A stretch of 24,367 bases of DNA from Erysipelotrichaceae bacterium. Its GTDB lineage: Bacteria; Bacillota_I; Bacilli_A; Erysipelotrichales; Coprobacillaceae. The stretch covers positions 1 to 24,367 of the forward strand of contig JAGZJH010000032.1 in assembly GCA_018365815.1 (NCBI GenBank), given 5' to 3'. Positions 1-7,692 of the stretch are shown here, one piece after another. Numbering within the stretch: the first letter of the stretch is position 1; each line of letters opens with the position of its first letter. The position numbers and the translations under genes were made by a program. The notes beneath the pieces are model-generated. The model saw only the letters and a program-made list of their open reading frames with translations. It was not told the DNA's origin and did no database searches.

Positions 1-34
1 TAAGGCATATGATATGGATTAATCATATGCCTTA
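1..34 (+). terminator. Perfect 13-bp hairpin, possible terminator of a gene left of the window
   Basis: Positions 1-13 (TAAGGCATATGAT) are the exact reverse complement of 22-34, with an 8-base loop. The following bases are only moderately T-rich, so a terminator role is inferred. It lies just before repeats that resemble an IS21-type element end, so it may close an istB-like gene to the left. Confidence 0.45.
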
Positions 35-46
35 TTTGAATATAAA

Positions 47-97
47 GTGGCTCAGTTTTAAAATGATTTGTGGATCACTTTTCGATTGACAAATACA
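47..97. repeat. Two 13-bp direct repeats, probable end of an IS21-like element
   Basis: GTGGCTCAGTTTT (47-59) and GTGGATCACTTTT (70-82) match at 11 of 13 positions and start 23 bp apart. IS21-family elements are known to carry several short repeats at their ends, and this block sits exactly where the IS66 transposase homology begins. I infer that an IS21-like element ends near position 97 and truncated the IS66 copy. No istA or istB sequence is in the window, so the family assignment is tentative. Confidence 0.4.
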
Positions 98-408
98 ATC
101 TAAGATATTATCTAGAAGAAGGGCAGATAGAGATTTCAAATAATCGAGCAGAAAATGCAATTAGACCCTACTGTGTAGGAAGAAAAAACTGGCTATTTGC
201 AAACACAGTAAAAGGAGCAAAAACGAGTGCATCGATATATACAATAATAGAAACAGCAAAATTGAACAATTTGAAACCATATGAATATTTTGAATATCTA
301 CTAACAAAAGTGACAGAAATAAATATGGAAGAAGAAAAAGAGATAGACAAAATAATGCCATGATCAGAAATGCTGCCAGAAAAAGTGTACCAAACAAAGA
401 AATCGTAG
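98..408 (+). pseudogene. IS66-family transposase, 3' remnant with a nonsense mutation
   Basis: The reading frame carries the conserved C-terminal part of IS66 TnpC transposases: ISNNRAENAIRPYCVGRKNW followed by LFANTVKGAKTSASIYTIIE and a PYEYFEYLL segment. The N-terminal two thirds are missing. The open frame can be read from a GTG at 70, but its first ~9 codons appear to come from the adjoining repeat block and are not transposase. At 361-363 the codon after MP is TGA; reading on in the same frame gives SEMLPEKVYQTKKS and then TAG at 406-408. IS66 proteins normally have a Trp in this near-terminal motif (PWSE-like), so a TGG-to-TGA change is inferred. The copy is non-functional. Confidence 0.85.
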
Positions 409-452
409 AGATACGATGTTTTTGTAGTTAAACAAACCCAATAAAAAATTAC

Positions 453-492
453 AGCCCTATTATAGCTAAATATTAGTAGTTATAATAGGGCT
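453..492 (+). terminator. 12-bp hairpin after the IS66 remnant
   Basis: AGCCCTATTATA (453-464) pairs perfectly with TATAATAGGGCT (481-492) around a 16-base loop, followed by ATTTCATTT. It lies between the transposase 3' end and the presumed IS66 terminus, where IS66 elements often carry a transcription stop. Confidence 0.55.
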
Positions 493-498
493 ATTTCA

Positions 499-548
499 TT
501 TGACGCTTACGTTCTATATTTTAATCCACTATTTTGTTTGGCGCTTAC
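499..548. repeat. Two copies of an IS66-type terminal motif; element end probably at 548
   Basis: TTTGACGCTTAC (499-510) and TTTGGCGCTTAC (537-548) differ at one base. On the other strand they read GTAAGCG..., the known start of IS66-family terminal inverted repeats. The outer copy probably marks the right end of the element and the inner one a subterminal repeat. The opposite end is not in the window. Confidence 0.5.
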
Positions 549-561
549 TTTTCAAATTGAG

Positions 562-595
562 CAATAAAAAAACTGGGGTTGATAATCACCCCAGT
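562..595 (-). terminator. Rho-independent terminator of the capsule operon
   Basis: On the minus strand ACTGGGGT and ACCCCAGT form an 8-bp stem with an 8-base loop, followed directly by a run of seven T (complement of 565-571). It is about 95 bases beyond the stop of the last operon gene and is the strongest intrinsic terminator in the window. Confidence 0.85.
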
Positions 596-601
596 ATAAT
601 T

Positions 602-643
602 GGTAATCAAAATCATGGGGACCCCACGTTATTTTTAATTACC
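602..643 (-). repeat. Imperfect 42-base hairpin between the last capsule gene and its terminator
   Basis: GGTAAT at 602-607 pairs with ATTACC at 638-643. The tip holds TGGGG-A-CCCCA (616-626) and the middle is an A/T-rich arm pair with a few mismatches. It could protect the operon mRNA 3' end or assist termination; this is inferred from position only. Confidence 0.35.
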
Positions 644-689
644 TTATCATATAGGTTATATACAATAATAAGAGTATGATGAAATAATA

Positions 690-2147
690 TTATTTTATTT
701 TAGTAATAACAAGATCTTTCTGACCTTGTGTCCCTACTTGAGCACTTAATAAATCCTTTTCGACAGGTAAATCTAATGCCCATTTAACTATTGCAGAAGG
801 TAAATCAACTCCTGCTATGTGGCTGAAAGGATAACCTCCACCAAATCTTGCATTTATTTCCAACAAGTAGAAATTACCTTCTTTCTCTAAAATATCTATA
901 TCAAGATTAGCAATATGTCTAGTGTTTTCTGCTAGCTGTTTTGTCATTTTTAGAATATCTTCATTTACAATGATTTCTGCTGCATCAGTTTCTCCAGCTC
1001 TCATAGCTATTTTCTTTCTGATTACAGTATTTTGATAATTGCCATCCAAATCATTAATTACATCACAGCCATATTCTTGACCGATGATCTTTTCTTGGAT
1101 TATGACACTTTTATCCATATCCTGTTGAGCTTCATATTTCAAGTAACTTCTAAGAATATTGCGTTTTATTTTTTTATAGAAAATCATAAGTTCTTCTTTA
1201 TTATCAGCTGTAAAAATTTCCAATGATCCCATTCCCCATCGAGGTTTTATAATCAATGGATAATTGATTTCATTATTAGATAATGCTGCTTGTGCGTCTT
1301 CTACAGATAGATAAGATTTAGGTGCTGATATTCCGATGCTGTTAAGATATTCATAAGTTAACCATTTATCATTGCAGATTTTTACGAGTTCTTTATCAGA
1401 TACAATAACTTTGATTCCATTTTGTTCAAATAGATTTATATTTTTAGCTAAGACATATAAATCAATATCAAAAAGAGAAATAACAAGACTAACAGAATGT
1501 TCTTTACAGTAACCTATTAGGAAATCAATGTAGTTATCCTCATAAATGAGTGGAGAGATAGCATAATCATCAGCGTGCTGAAATGCTGAAGTATATTCAC
1601 TGTTAGACACATACACCTTTCCTATACCATGCAAAGCTTCTTTAAAGTATTCTACTAGATAACCTCTGCGTCCTACAGAAGTCAGTAAAATATTTAGTTC
1701 TGATAAGTCTTTTTTCATATGCAATTCCCCCACTCTATTTTCTAATATTTTAAATCCCTGTTTAGTATATAAATGTATCGATCTGTTGTTGTTTTCGTTT
1801 GTAGATAATTCACAGTAATCCATACCATCTTTCTTCATTATAGAATAAGTCTCTTCCAATAAACTGGAAGCAATCCCCTTTTTTCTACATGTACTGTCTA
1901 CACAAAGCAAGGTGATATATCCAATTTTTGTTTCCAAATTATTAGAATAATATAAACTACAACCAGCTACTCCGCTATCATTTACAGCAATAATTGCTTT
2001 ACCATATTGAAAAATTTTATTTAGATAACTTTCCAAATCTACTCTTTGTATCAGTGAAACAGGAAAATCTCCATCATTTCTAATAATTAATTCTTTAATT
2101 TCTTTATAATACTTTAATACTTCTTGTTTATCATGTATATATTTCAT
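690..2147 (-). CDS. GNAT acetyltransferase - ATP-grasp ligase fusion, capsule tailoring
   Basis: The protein has 485 residues from the ATG at 2147. A longer frame begins at 2228, but its first 27 codons would lie inside the upstream gene, while GGTGAT just before the ATG at 2147 is a usable ribosome site and the upstream stop is one base away (TAAAATG). Residues ~1-145 are a GNAT N-acyltransferase with the acetyl-CoA loop STCRKKGIASSLL at 86-98. Residues ~152-485 are an ATP-grasp enzyme of the CarB/PylC-like type: N-terminal TSVGRRGYLVEYF, nucleotide-binding YPLIIKPRWGMGS around 296-308, and metal-binding LLEINARFGGGYPF at 428-441. ATP-grasp ligases join a carboxylate to an amine through an acyl phosphate. 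Next to an aminotransferase and a PLP enzyme, it could acylate or aminoacylate an amino sugar of the capsule; the substrates are not evident. Confidence 0.8.
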   Translation of the reverse strand: MKYIHDKQEVLKYYKEIKELIIRNDGDFPVSLIQRVDLESYLNKIFQYGKAIIAVNDSGVAGCSLYYSNNLETKIGYITLLCVDSTCRKKGIASSLLEETYSIMKKDGMDYCELSTNENNNRSIHLYTKQGFKILENRVGELHMKKDLSELNILLTSVGRRGYLVEYFKEALHGIGKVYVSNSEYTSAFQHADDYAISPLIYEDNYIDFLIGYCKEHSVSLVISLFDIDLYVLAKNINLFEQNGIKVIVSDKELVKICNDKWLTYEYLNSIGISAPKSYLSVEDAQAALSNNEINYPLIIKPRWGMGSLEIFTADNKEELMIFYKKIKRNILRSYLKYEAQQDMDKSVIIQEKIIGQEYGCDVINDLDGNYQNTVIRKKIAMRAGETDAAEIIVNEDILKMTKQLAENTRHIANLDIDILEKEGNFYLLEINARFGGGYPFSHIAGVDLPSAIVKWALDLPVEKDLLSAQVGTQGQKDLVITKIK

Positions 2148-2148
2148 T

Positions 2149-3126
2149 TTAATCACCAAAAATTTCATTAATTTTATCAAAAAATAACGGTGTACTACCT
2201 GTATGAATAAATAATATATTTTTGCCAACTATATTATTTTTCTCTATGAACTTTTTCATACCATAATAAGCTTTACCTACATAAGTGGTATCAGCATAAA
2301 CCCCTTCTTCCTGGTATAAACGAGTAATGGTATCTTTTATTTCCGAATTATATTTACTGTATCCCCCTAAAAGAAACTCATCACTGATATTAATATTCTT
2401 TTTCAACTCTTCTTCACTTATGTCAATGCCTTTTATATCTAAAAATTTAGATGCATAACTTTCTATTTTCTCTCTGCACTGATCTGTATTTCTTGCAATA
2501 GATATCCCTATGATATTATGAGAAGAATCATTATTAGCGATTTTTCCTGATATTAATCCAGAATATGTCATTCCAGTTCCTAGAGCTACAAAAATATAGT
2601 CATATTTTATATTCAATTTCTGCTCTTGGTTACAGATTTCTTCATATACTTTGTAATAGGCATTCACAGGGACAGTTTCATTACCTGTACCAAATTCATT
2701 ACCATTGATATAATATGGTTTTAAAATTTTTTCTTTTAATTCCTTCATAAGGTTAGAGATTGTAAGAGCTACGTTATTTTTCTGACAATAAACATATTGT
2801 GCATCACAGTTTTGAGATAGAAAACTATTATTAGTTGGTACGATTTGTCCGTCATCATCAGCTGGAGAAACGATATAGCATGGTATTTTCTCTTTACATG
2901 CAATATTGGATAATACACGGCATAAATTAGATCGTGTGTTACCATAGCCAATCAGTGTATCATAACCTTTTGCTTTCATATCAGCAATATATTCCATGGC
3001 AATCCTAACTTTATTTCCTCCAAAAGATAAGGGCAATAAATCTTCTCTTTTCATGAAAATCTTATTATCATGAAAATCATTCAACTGCTGTATTATTGTA
3101 GGATGAAAAGATCTTATATTAGACAT
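2149..3126 (-). CDS. PLP-dependent enzyme, ACC deaminase / D-cysteine desulfhydrase family
   Basis: This 325-residue fold-type II PLP enzyme has the typical family length. The Schiff-base lysine is K39 in LSFGGNKVR, the substrate-loop equivalent is GYGNTRSNLCR (60-70), and the phosphate-binding Gly-rich turn is ALGTGMTYSG (181-190). Characterised relatives deaminate 1-aminocyclopropane-1-carboxylate or eliminate sulfide or sulfite from D-cysteine or L-cysteate, so a small amino acid is the likely substrate. Usual members read N-S/T-Q-x-N-H-x-R near position 65; here the segment is N-T-R-S-N-L-C-R, so specificity may differ. AGGGAGG precedes the ATG. It sits 18 bases after the aminotransferase and one base before the GNAT-ATP-grasp gene, so the three probably act together. 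The actual reaction is unknown. Confidence 0.75.
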   Translation of the reverse strand: MSNIRSFHPTIIQQLNDFHDNKIFMKREDLLPLSFGGNKVRIAMEYIADMKAKGYDTLIGYGNTRSNLCRVLSNIACKEKIPCYIVSPADDDGQIVPTNNSFLSQNCDAQYVYCQKNNVALTISNLMKELKEKILKPYYINGNEFGTGNETVPVNAYYKVYEEICNQEQKLNIKYDYIFVALGTGMTYSGLISGKIANNDSSHNIIGISIARNTDQCREKIESYASKFLDIKGIDISEEELKKNINISDEFLLGGYSKYNSEIKDTITRLYQEEGVYADTTYVGKAYYGMKKFIEKNNIVGKNILFIHTGSTPLFFDKINEIFGD

Positions 3127-3144
3127 ATTATATCCTCCCTAAGT

Positions 3145-4254
3145 TTATTTTTTTAAATCAAGAATGATAGAACAAATTTTGTCCACTTTATCCAGACTTA
3201 AATCAGCATATAATGGTAATGTTAGAACTCTTTTTGAAATATGTAATGCAACTGGTGTTTGGTATACATCATATTTACCATGGAAACAGTCAAATGAATT
3301 TGTCAAAGGATAAAAATATTTTCTAGAGAAAATGTTATACTCTTTTAATCGATCGCAAATTTCATTTCTAGATACACCAAAGATTTTTTCATCGACTACA
3401 ATTGGGAAATATGCATAGTTTGATTCCACATTGGCTTGAATAGGAGATAGCTGAATACCATCAATTACTGATAAACGATGTCTGTACCTTTCAACAACTT
3501 GTTTTCTTTTGTTGATTTCATCATCAACATGTCTCAAGTTACATAAACCCATTGCAGCCTGAAATTCATTCATTTTTGCATTAGATCCTATACCATCAAC
3601 AACAAGCTCATTTTTGATACCGAAATTTTTAAGTTGATACAATTTTTTTCCAAAATCCTCATTATTGAAACATACTGCTCCACCTTCAATAGTATTAAAA
3701 ACTTTTGTTGCATGGAAACTGAACATTGAAGCATCACCAAAAGACCCTATTCCTCTACCTTTATATCTAACACCAAATGTATGTGCTGCATCATAGATAA
3801 CTTTTAAATCATATTTTTTAGCTATTCTTTCAATTTCTTCAACATTACAGATATTGCCATAAACATGCACCGGAATAATCGCAGATGTTTTATCAGTGAT
3901 TAAAGATTCTAACTTTGTAACATCCATAGTAAAATCGTTAGGATCGATATCACAGAATACCGGAGTAAGACCATTTCTTACAATTGCATGTGTAGTCGAA
4001 GCAAATGTAAATGGAGTTGTAATCACTTCACCAGAAAGGTTCATTGCCTGTATTGCTAGTTCCAAAGCTAAATGACCATTTGTCATTAATGATATATTTT
4101 CAACATCTAAATACTCTTTTAATTCTTTCTCCAATGTTTGATGTTTGACTCCCATGTTGGTTAACCAATGCGATTCCCATAAATCTTTGATTTCATCTAC
4201 ATACTCATCTAGTGTGGGCATAGAAGATTTAGTTACTAAAATATTTTCATCCAT
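3145..4254 (-). CDS. DegT/DnrJ/EryC1-family sugar aminotransferase, VioA/FdtB-like
   Basis: The chosen start is the ATG at 4254 (369 residues). An ATG at 4263 also exists, but GGAG directly abuts it and cannot serve as its ribosome site, whereas GGAG lies 9 bases before 4254. The junction TAAAATG with the flippase stop matches the one at 2151-2145. The PLP aspartate is in YDAAHTFG (D155) and the Schiff-base lysine in SFHATKVFNTIEGG (K184). The N-terminus (SSMPTLDEYV, SHWLTNMGVKHQ, TNGHLALELAI) resembles nucleotide-sugar 4-aminotransferases such as VioA, which make dTDP-4-amino-4,6-dideoxy sugars. The enzyme probably supplies an amino sugar for the capsule repeat unit. The nucleotide-sugar substrate is an inference, since no dTDP-sugar dehydratase is in the window. 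Confidence 0.85.
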   Translation of the reverse strand: MDENILVTKSSMPTLDEYVDEIKDLWESHWLTNMGVKHQTLEKELKEYLDVENISLMTNGHLALELAIQAMNLSGEVITTPFTFASTTHAIVRNGLTPVFCDIDPNDFTMDVTKLESLITDKTSAIIPVHVYGNICNVEEIERIAKKYDLKVIYDAAHTFGVRYKGRGIGSFGDASMFSFHATKVFNTIEGGAVCFNNEDFGKKLYQLKNFGIKNELVVDGIGSNAKMNEFQAAMGLCNLRHVDDEINKRKQVVERYRHRLSVIDGIQLSPIQANVESNYAYFPIVVDEKIFGVSRNEICDRLKEYNIFSRKYFYPLTNSFDCFHGKYDVYQTPVALHISKRVLTLPLYADLSLDKVDKICSIILDLKK

Positions 4255-4255
4255 T

Positions 4256-5707
4256 TTATACATCTCCTTTTTTAGTAAAGATTTTTTTCAACATATCTAA
4301 AAAGTATTTAAAATTCTTATTTTTAGTAATGAGCGAAAGAATAATATAAATAATAATCCCAATAATTACATCTAGAATAAGTCTAGAAAGAATTCCAAGA
4401 GAAATTACTTTTAATAAATTATCAGTTACAAAAACTAAAATCCCCATTATTGTAGAAATAATAAAAGTTGGAAGTAGGTCAAATATTTGACTTTTGTAGG
4501 AATAGTTGAGTAACGATTTGTTTGGCAATGCATTAATGAAAGTGCTTATAATACTAGTAATCACTTTCATTGAAACCATTGCAATTACACCAAAGGGGGT
4601 ACTTATTACTAAAGCAATTATTCCAATAACTTTCTTTATAATTTCTAATTTCAAAAATATTTCACTATGTCCAAGTGCATTGATAGCTTGTAAATTTGCA
4701 GTATGTATAGGCCATAACATATACGAAAAACATAATAATCGTAAATACGGTACACATGGTAACCATTTATCAGTAAGTAATAATTCAATCATTGGTTCTG
4801 CACAAGCTGCCATTCCAATCATTAGTGGGAAAACCAAATATGAACTTAAAGTCATAGCTTTTCTCATCATTTCTTTTACTCTAGGTTTATTATCCTGATG
4901 TTCAGCTAAGGCAGGTAATATAACACTTTGAATGGAACCATTTACATTATTTACAATAAGATTAGGGAATTGATCTGCTCTGTTATAATATCCAAGAGTT
5001 GTTGAGTCATATACTTTTCCAATCACAAGGTTATAAATATTGTTGTAAATAACATCTATCAATGATGAAACTAATAACTTAGAACCAAATCCGAAGAGAA
5101 GTTTAACTCTTTTGATATTCACAACAATCTTAAGTTTCCAATCCACTTGAAAATAAAGAACAAACGAGATAATGATTTGATTCAACAACTGTTGAAAGAC
5201 TAATGTCCATACTCCAAACCTATTCATAGCTAATATGATTCCAGTAATTCCTGAAATACACATACCAATTAGGCTGCTGTAGAATAATTTTTTAAATTTA
5301 AATTCTTTGCTGATTTTAGCAATCTGAATAGAATTATATGCTCCAAAAAATAATGTTAATCCTAAAACTTTTAAAACATTATTTAATACAGACATACTAT
5401 AGAAATCCGCAATAAATGGAGAAAGAATAAAAAGAATAATATAGCAAATCAAAGCAACCAGCATACTGATCCAAAATACAGAAGAATAGTCTTCTTCTGT
5501 GACATCTTGTCTTTGGATCAAGGCTGTGTTGAATCCATTTTGTACAAAAACATTCGATACAGTAATAAAAACTGTGATTAATGCGATAGCACCATAATCA
5601 TCAGGTGAAAGTAATCTAGCTAAAATAATTTGTATGATAAATTGAATTCCTACTGTTCCAAAACGCTCAAGGAATTTCCAAATTAATCCTGAAAATACTT
5701 TACTCAT
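4256..5707 (-). CDS. wzx: Wzx-type polysaccharide flippase (MOP superfamily)
   Basis: The 483-residue polytopic membrane protein has a typical length for WzxC-like exporters of the MOP/PST family. Its N-terminus (KFLERFGTVGIQFIIQIILA, then RLLSPDDYGAIAL, VFVQNGFNTALIQRQ) is the family signature, followed by about 12-14 hydrophobic segments and a basic C-terminus. The role would be moving undecaprenyl-linked repeat units across the cytoplasmic membrane before polymerisation. Its ATG overlaps the TGA of the upstream glycosyltransferase (ATGA), indicating translational coupling, and its stop is one base from the next start. Confidence 0.9.
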   Translation of the reverse strand: MSKVFSGLIWKFLERFGTVGIQFIIQIILARLLSPDDYGAIALITVFITVSNVFVQNGFNTALIQRQDVTEEDYSSVFWISMLVALICYIILFILSPFIADFYSMSVLNNVLKVLGLTLFFGAYNSIQIAKISKEFKFKKLFYSSLIGMCISGITGIILAMNRFGVWTLVFQQLLNQIIISFVLYFQVDWKLKIVVNIKRVKLLFGFGSKLLVSSLIDVIYNNIYNLVIGKVYDSTTLGYYNRADQFPNLIVNNVNGSIQSVILPALAEHQDNKPRVKEMMRKAMTLSSYLVFPLMIGMAACAEPMIELLLTDKWLPCVPYLRLLCFSYMLWPIHTANLQAINALGHSEIFLKLEIIKKVIGIIALVISTPFGVIAMVSMKVITSIISTFINALPNKSLLNYSYKSQIFDLLPTFIISTIMGILVFVTDNLLKVISLGILSRLILDVIIGIIIYIILSLITKNKNFKYFLDMLKKIFTKKGDV

Positions 5708-6669
5708 ATTTTGTACCTTTTATTAGATAATAATGAATAGAGAATAGGAACATAAAGTTGTAAAAATATTTTAACTTTAGTTTTAATTGGTTCATCCTGA
5801 ATTACTTTAAAATAATCAGTTAAAGGATAATTACTTTTGGAACTCAATAATGTGGCTTCATATTTTTGCCAAAGTATAGCCTTTTTAAATTCATTATCAT
5901 ACTTATATTTTGAATATGTATTTGCTTCATTAAGCATTGCAATGGCTTGTTCTTTTACGACTAGAAATTTAGATTTGTTATTTTTTACAGTGGCTGTCCA
6001 TGAATTTTGGGTAGATATTCGGTATGTAGACATTACATCTTTAAAATAAAAAACTTTGCCAGAAATAGCTAGATACACACTCAATGGGTAATCACCAACA
6101 CCATTGATCATCTCAACAAAATATGGCCTATTTTCCTTAACCATAAGCTCTTTTCTATACATGACAGAACTTGTTTGATATTGATTAGCTCCAGTTTTAA
6201 TCATTTTATATATGTCTAAAGTAGTGTCATATTGAATAGAATTTACATTTAGGTTAATATCTTCATCATCTAATAAAATTTTTGTATTATGTACACATGC
6301 AGAATAATCAGGATGTTGTTCTAAAAAATCAAATTGTCTTTGTAATTTATTTTCATTAGTCCAATAATCATCACCTTCACAAATAGCAACATACTTTCCT
6401 TTAAACAATGGAAATAATATTTCTTTTGATATGTTGATTCCTTTTGAATATTGGTTTTCTTTTTGAATAATAGGCTTAATGATATTAGGATACTTTTTTT
6501 GATAATTTAAAATAATTTGGTCACTGCCATCTGTTGAAGCATCATCATGAATTATTAATTCAAAATTAAAGTTTGTTTTTTGACTAACAACACCTTCTAA
6601 TGTTTGAGTTAAGTATTTTGCATGGTTATAACTTAAACAATAAATTGAAACTTTTATTTCATTATCCAT
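5704..6669 (-). CDS. GT2 glycosyltransferase (GT-A fold)
   Basis: This 321-residue protein has the GT-A signature VSIYCLSYNHAKYLTQTLEG at the N-terminus, the nucleotide-binding IIHDDASTDGS (39-49), and the metal-binding CEGDDYW (97-103). This matches family-2 enzymes that transfer a sugar from a nucleotide donor to a lipid-linked acceptor on the cytoplasmic side. AGGAGAG precedes the ATG and the gene overlaps the flippase by 4 bases. No transmembrane segment is obvious. Donor and linkage cannot be told from sequence. Confidence 0.88.
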   Translation of the reverse strand: MDNEIKVSIYCLSYNHAKYLTQTLEGVVSQKTNFNFELIIHDDASTDGSDQIILNYQKKYPNIIKPIIQKENQYSKGINISKEILFPLFKGKYVAICEGDDYWTNENKLQRQFDFLEQHPDYSACVHNTKILLDDEDINLNVNSIQYDTTLDIYKMIKTGANQYQTSSVMYRKELMVKENRPYFVEMINGVGDYPLSVYLAISGKVFYFKDVMSTYRISTQNSWTATVKNNKSKFLVVKEQAIAMLNEANTYSKYKYDNEFKKAILWQKYEATLLSSKSNYPLTDYFKVIQDEPIKTKVKIFLQLYVPILYSLLSNKRYKI

Positions 6670-6681
6670 ATTTCTACTCTC

Positions 6682-7644
6682 CTAATTTAAATACTTTAAT
6701 CTATAGGTAATTTTTGGGAAAAGATAATACTGTAAAGCTTTTAGTTTTTTTAATAAAGGGGCATTGCTTTTTAAAACATACGTTATTAATTTTTTTCTTA
6801 ATATAATTAAATTTTCTTTTTCATTTTCTAAATGAGCATTAGATACTAACATTTTCGCATATAATTCGTTACATATATTAGAAAACCTAACTATAGTTAA
6901 TGAGATAAGATGTTTATTACAATTTAATCTTTTTAAAATTTTAATTCGTTCATCCATTATTTTAATGATATCCAAATGCTTCTTATTAAATTTCGAATTA
7001 GTAATACTCCCTTCTCTCTTCATATAAAAATATAGTGGATTATTAATTTTACATATTTTTTTACATGTGCTTAATAATTTAACTATTATTTCCTCATCTT
7101 CATGATAGATTCCTACTTTATATCTTAATTCATCAAATATTTCTTTTTTATAAATTTTATTCCATGCTATTGGGGTTATCCCTGTATTACAAATTAAAGA
7201 ATTAATTGCTTCATAAGGAGCATAAGATTTGTTATTTAGAGCATTATCAACGTTACTATCATTGACTGTTTCATTTTCATAAAACTCTAAAAACGCACAC
7301 TCTACCATATCAGCATTATTTGATAATGATGTATCCAATAACACTTTAATCATTTCTTTAGAGACATAGTCATCAGAATCAACGAATACTAAATACTCCC
7401 CATTAGCACGATCAATACCGAAATTTCTTGCAGAAGATAAACCACCATTTTCTTTTTTGTAATATCTAATACGATTATCTCTTGCTAAAAATTCTTGACA
7501 TATTAATTCGCAATTATCTTTTGATCCGTCATTTATTAATAAAATTTCTATATTTGAATATGTTTGTTGTAGAAGACTGTTTATACACCTTGCAAGATAG
7601 TTTTCTACATTATATATGGGTACAATCACACTTACTAAATTCAA
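6682..7644 (-). CDS. GT2 glycosyltransferase, TTG start
   Basis: This 320-residue family-2 glycosyltransferase begins VSVIVPIYNVENYLARCINS. The donor-binding LLINDGSKD lies at 35-43, GGLSSARNFGID at 67-78, and the DxD motif in FVDSDDYVS at 87-95, as in EpsJ/WcaA-like enzymes. The start codon is TTG; AGAGGTGAT at a normal distance and the start of the fold at residue 4 support it. It follows the polymerase gene by 48 bases and precedes the next GT2 by 12. The sugar it transfers is unknown. Confidence 0.88.
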   Translation of the reverse strand: MNLVSVIVPIYNVENYLARCINSLLQQTYSNIEILLINDGSKDNCELICQEFLARDNRIRYYKKENGGLSSARNFGIDRANGEYLVFVDSDDYVSKEMIKVLLDTSLSNNADMVECAFLEFYENETVNDSNVDNALNNKSYAPYEAINSLICNTGITPIAWNKIYKKEIFDELRYKVGIYHEDEEIIVKLLSTCKKICKINNPLYFYMKREGSITNSKFNKKHLDIIKIMDERIKILKRLNCNKHLISLTIVRFSNICNELYAKMLVSNAHLENEKENLIILRKKLITYVLKSNAPLLKKLKALQYYLFPKITYRLKYLN

Positions 7645-7692
7645 AATTAATCACCTCTATTTATAAATATCCCTTATAATACTATTTACGTT

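Noticed and set aside
161..397. Hydrophobic open frame on the minus strand opposite the IS66 remnant
   Set aside because: It is antisense to clear IS66 coding sequence, and its hydrophobic leucine/phenylalanine runs come from reading A-rich codons backwards; no ribosome site.
4506..4898. 130-codon plus-strand frame inside the flippase gene
   Set aside because: It lies antisense to a well-supported Wzx gene, with no family resemblance and no ribosome site.
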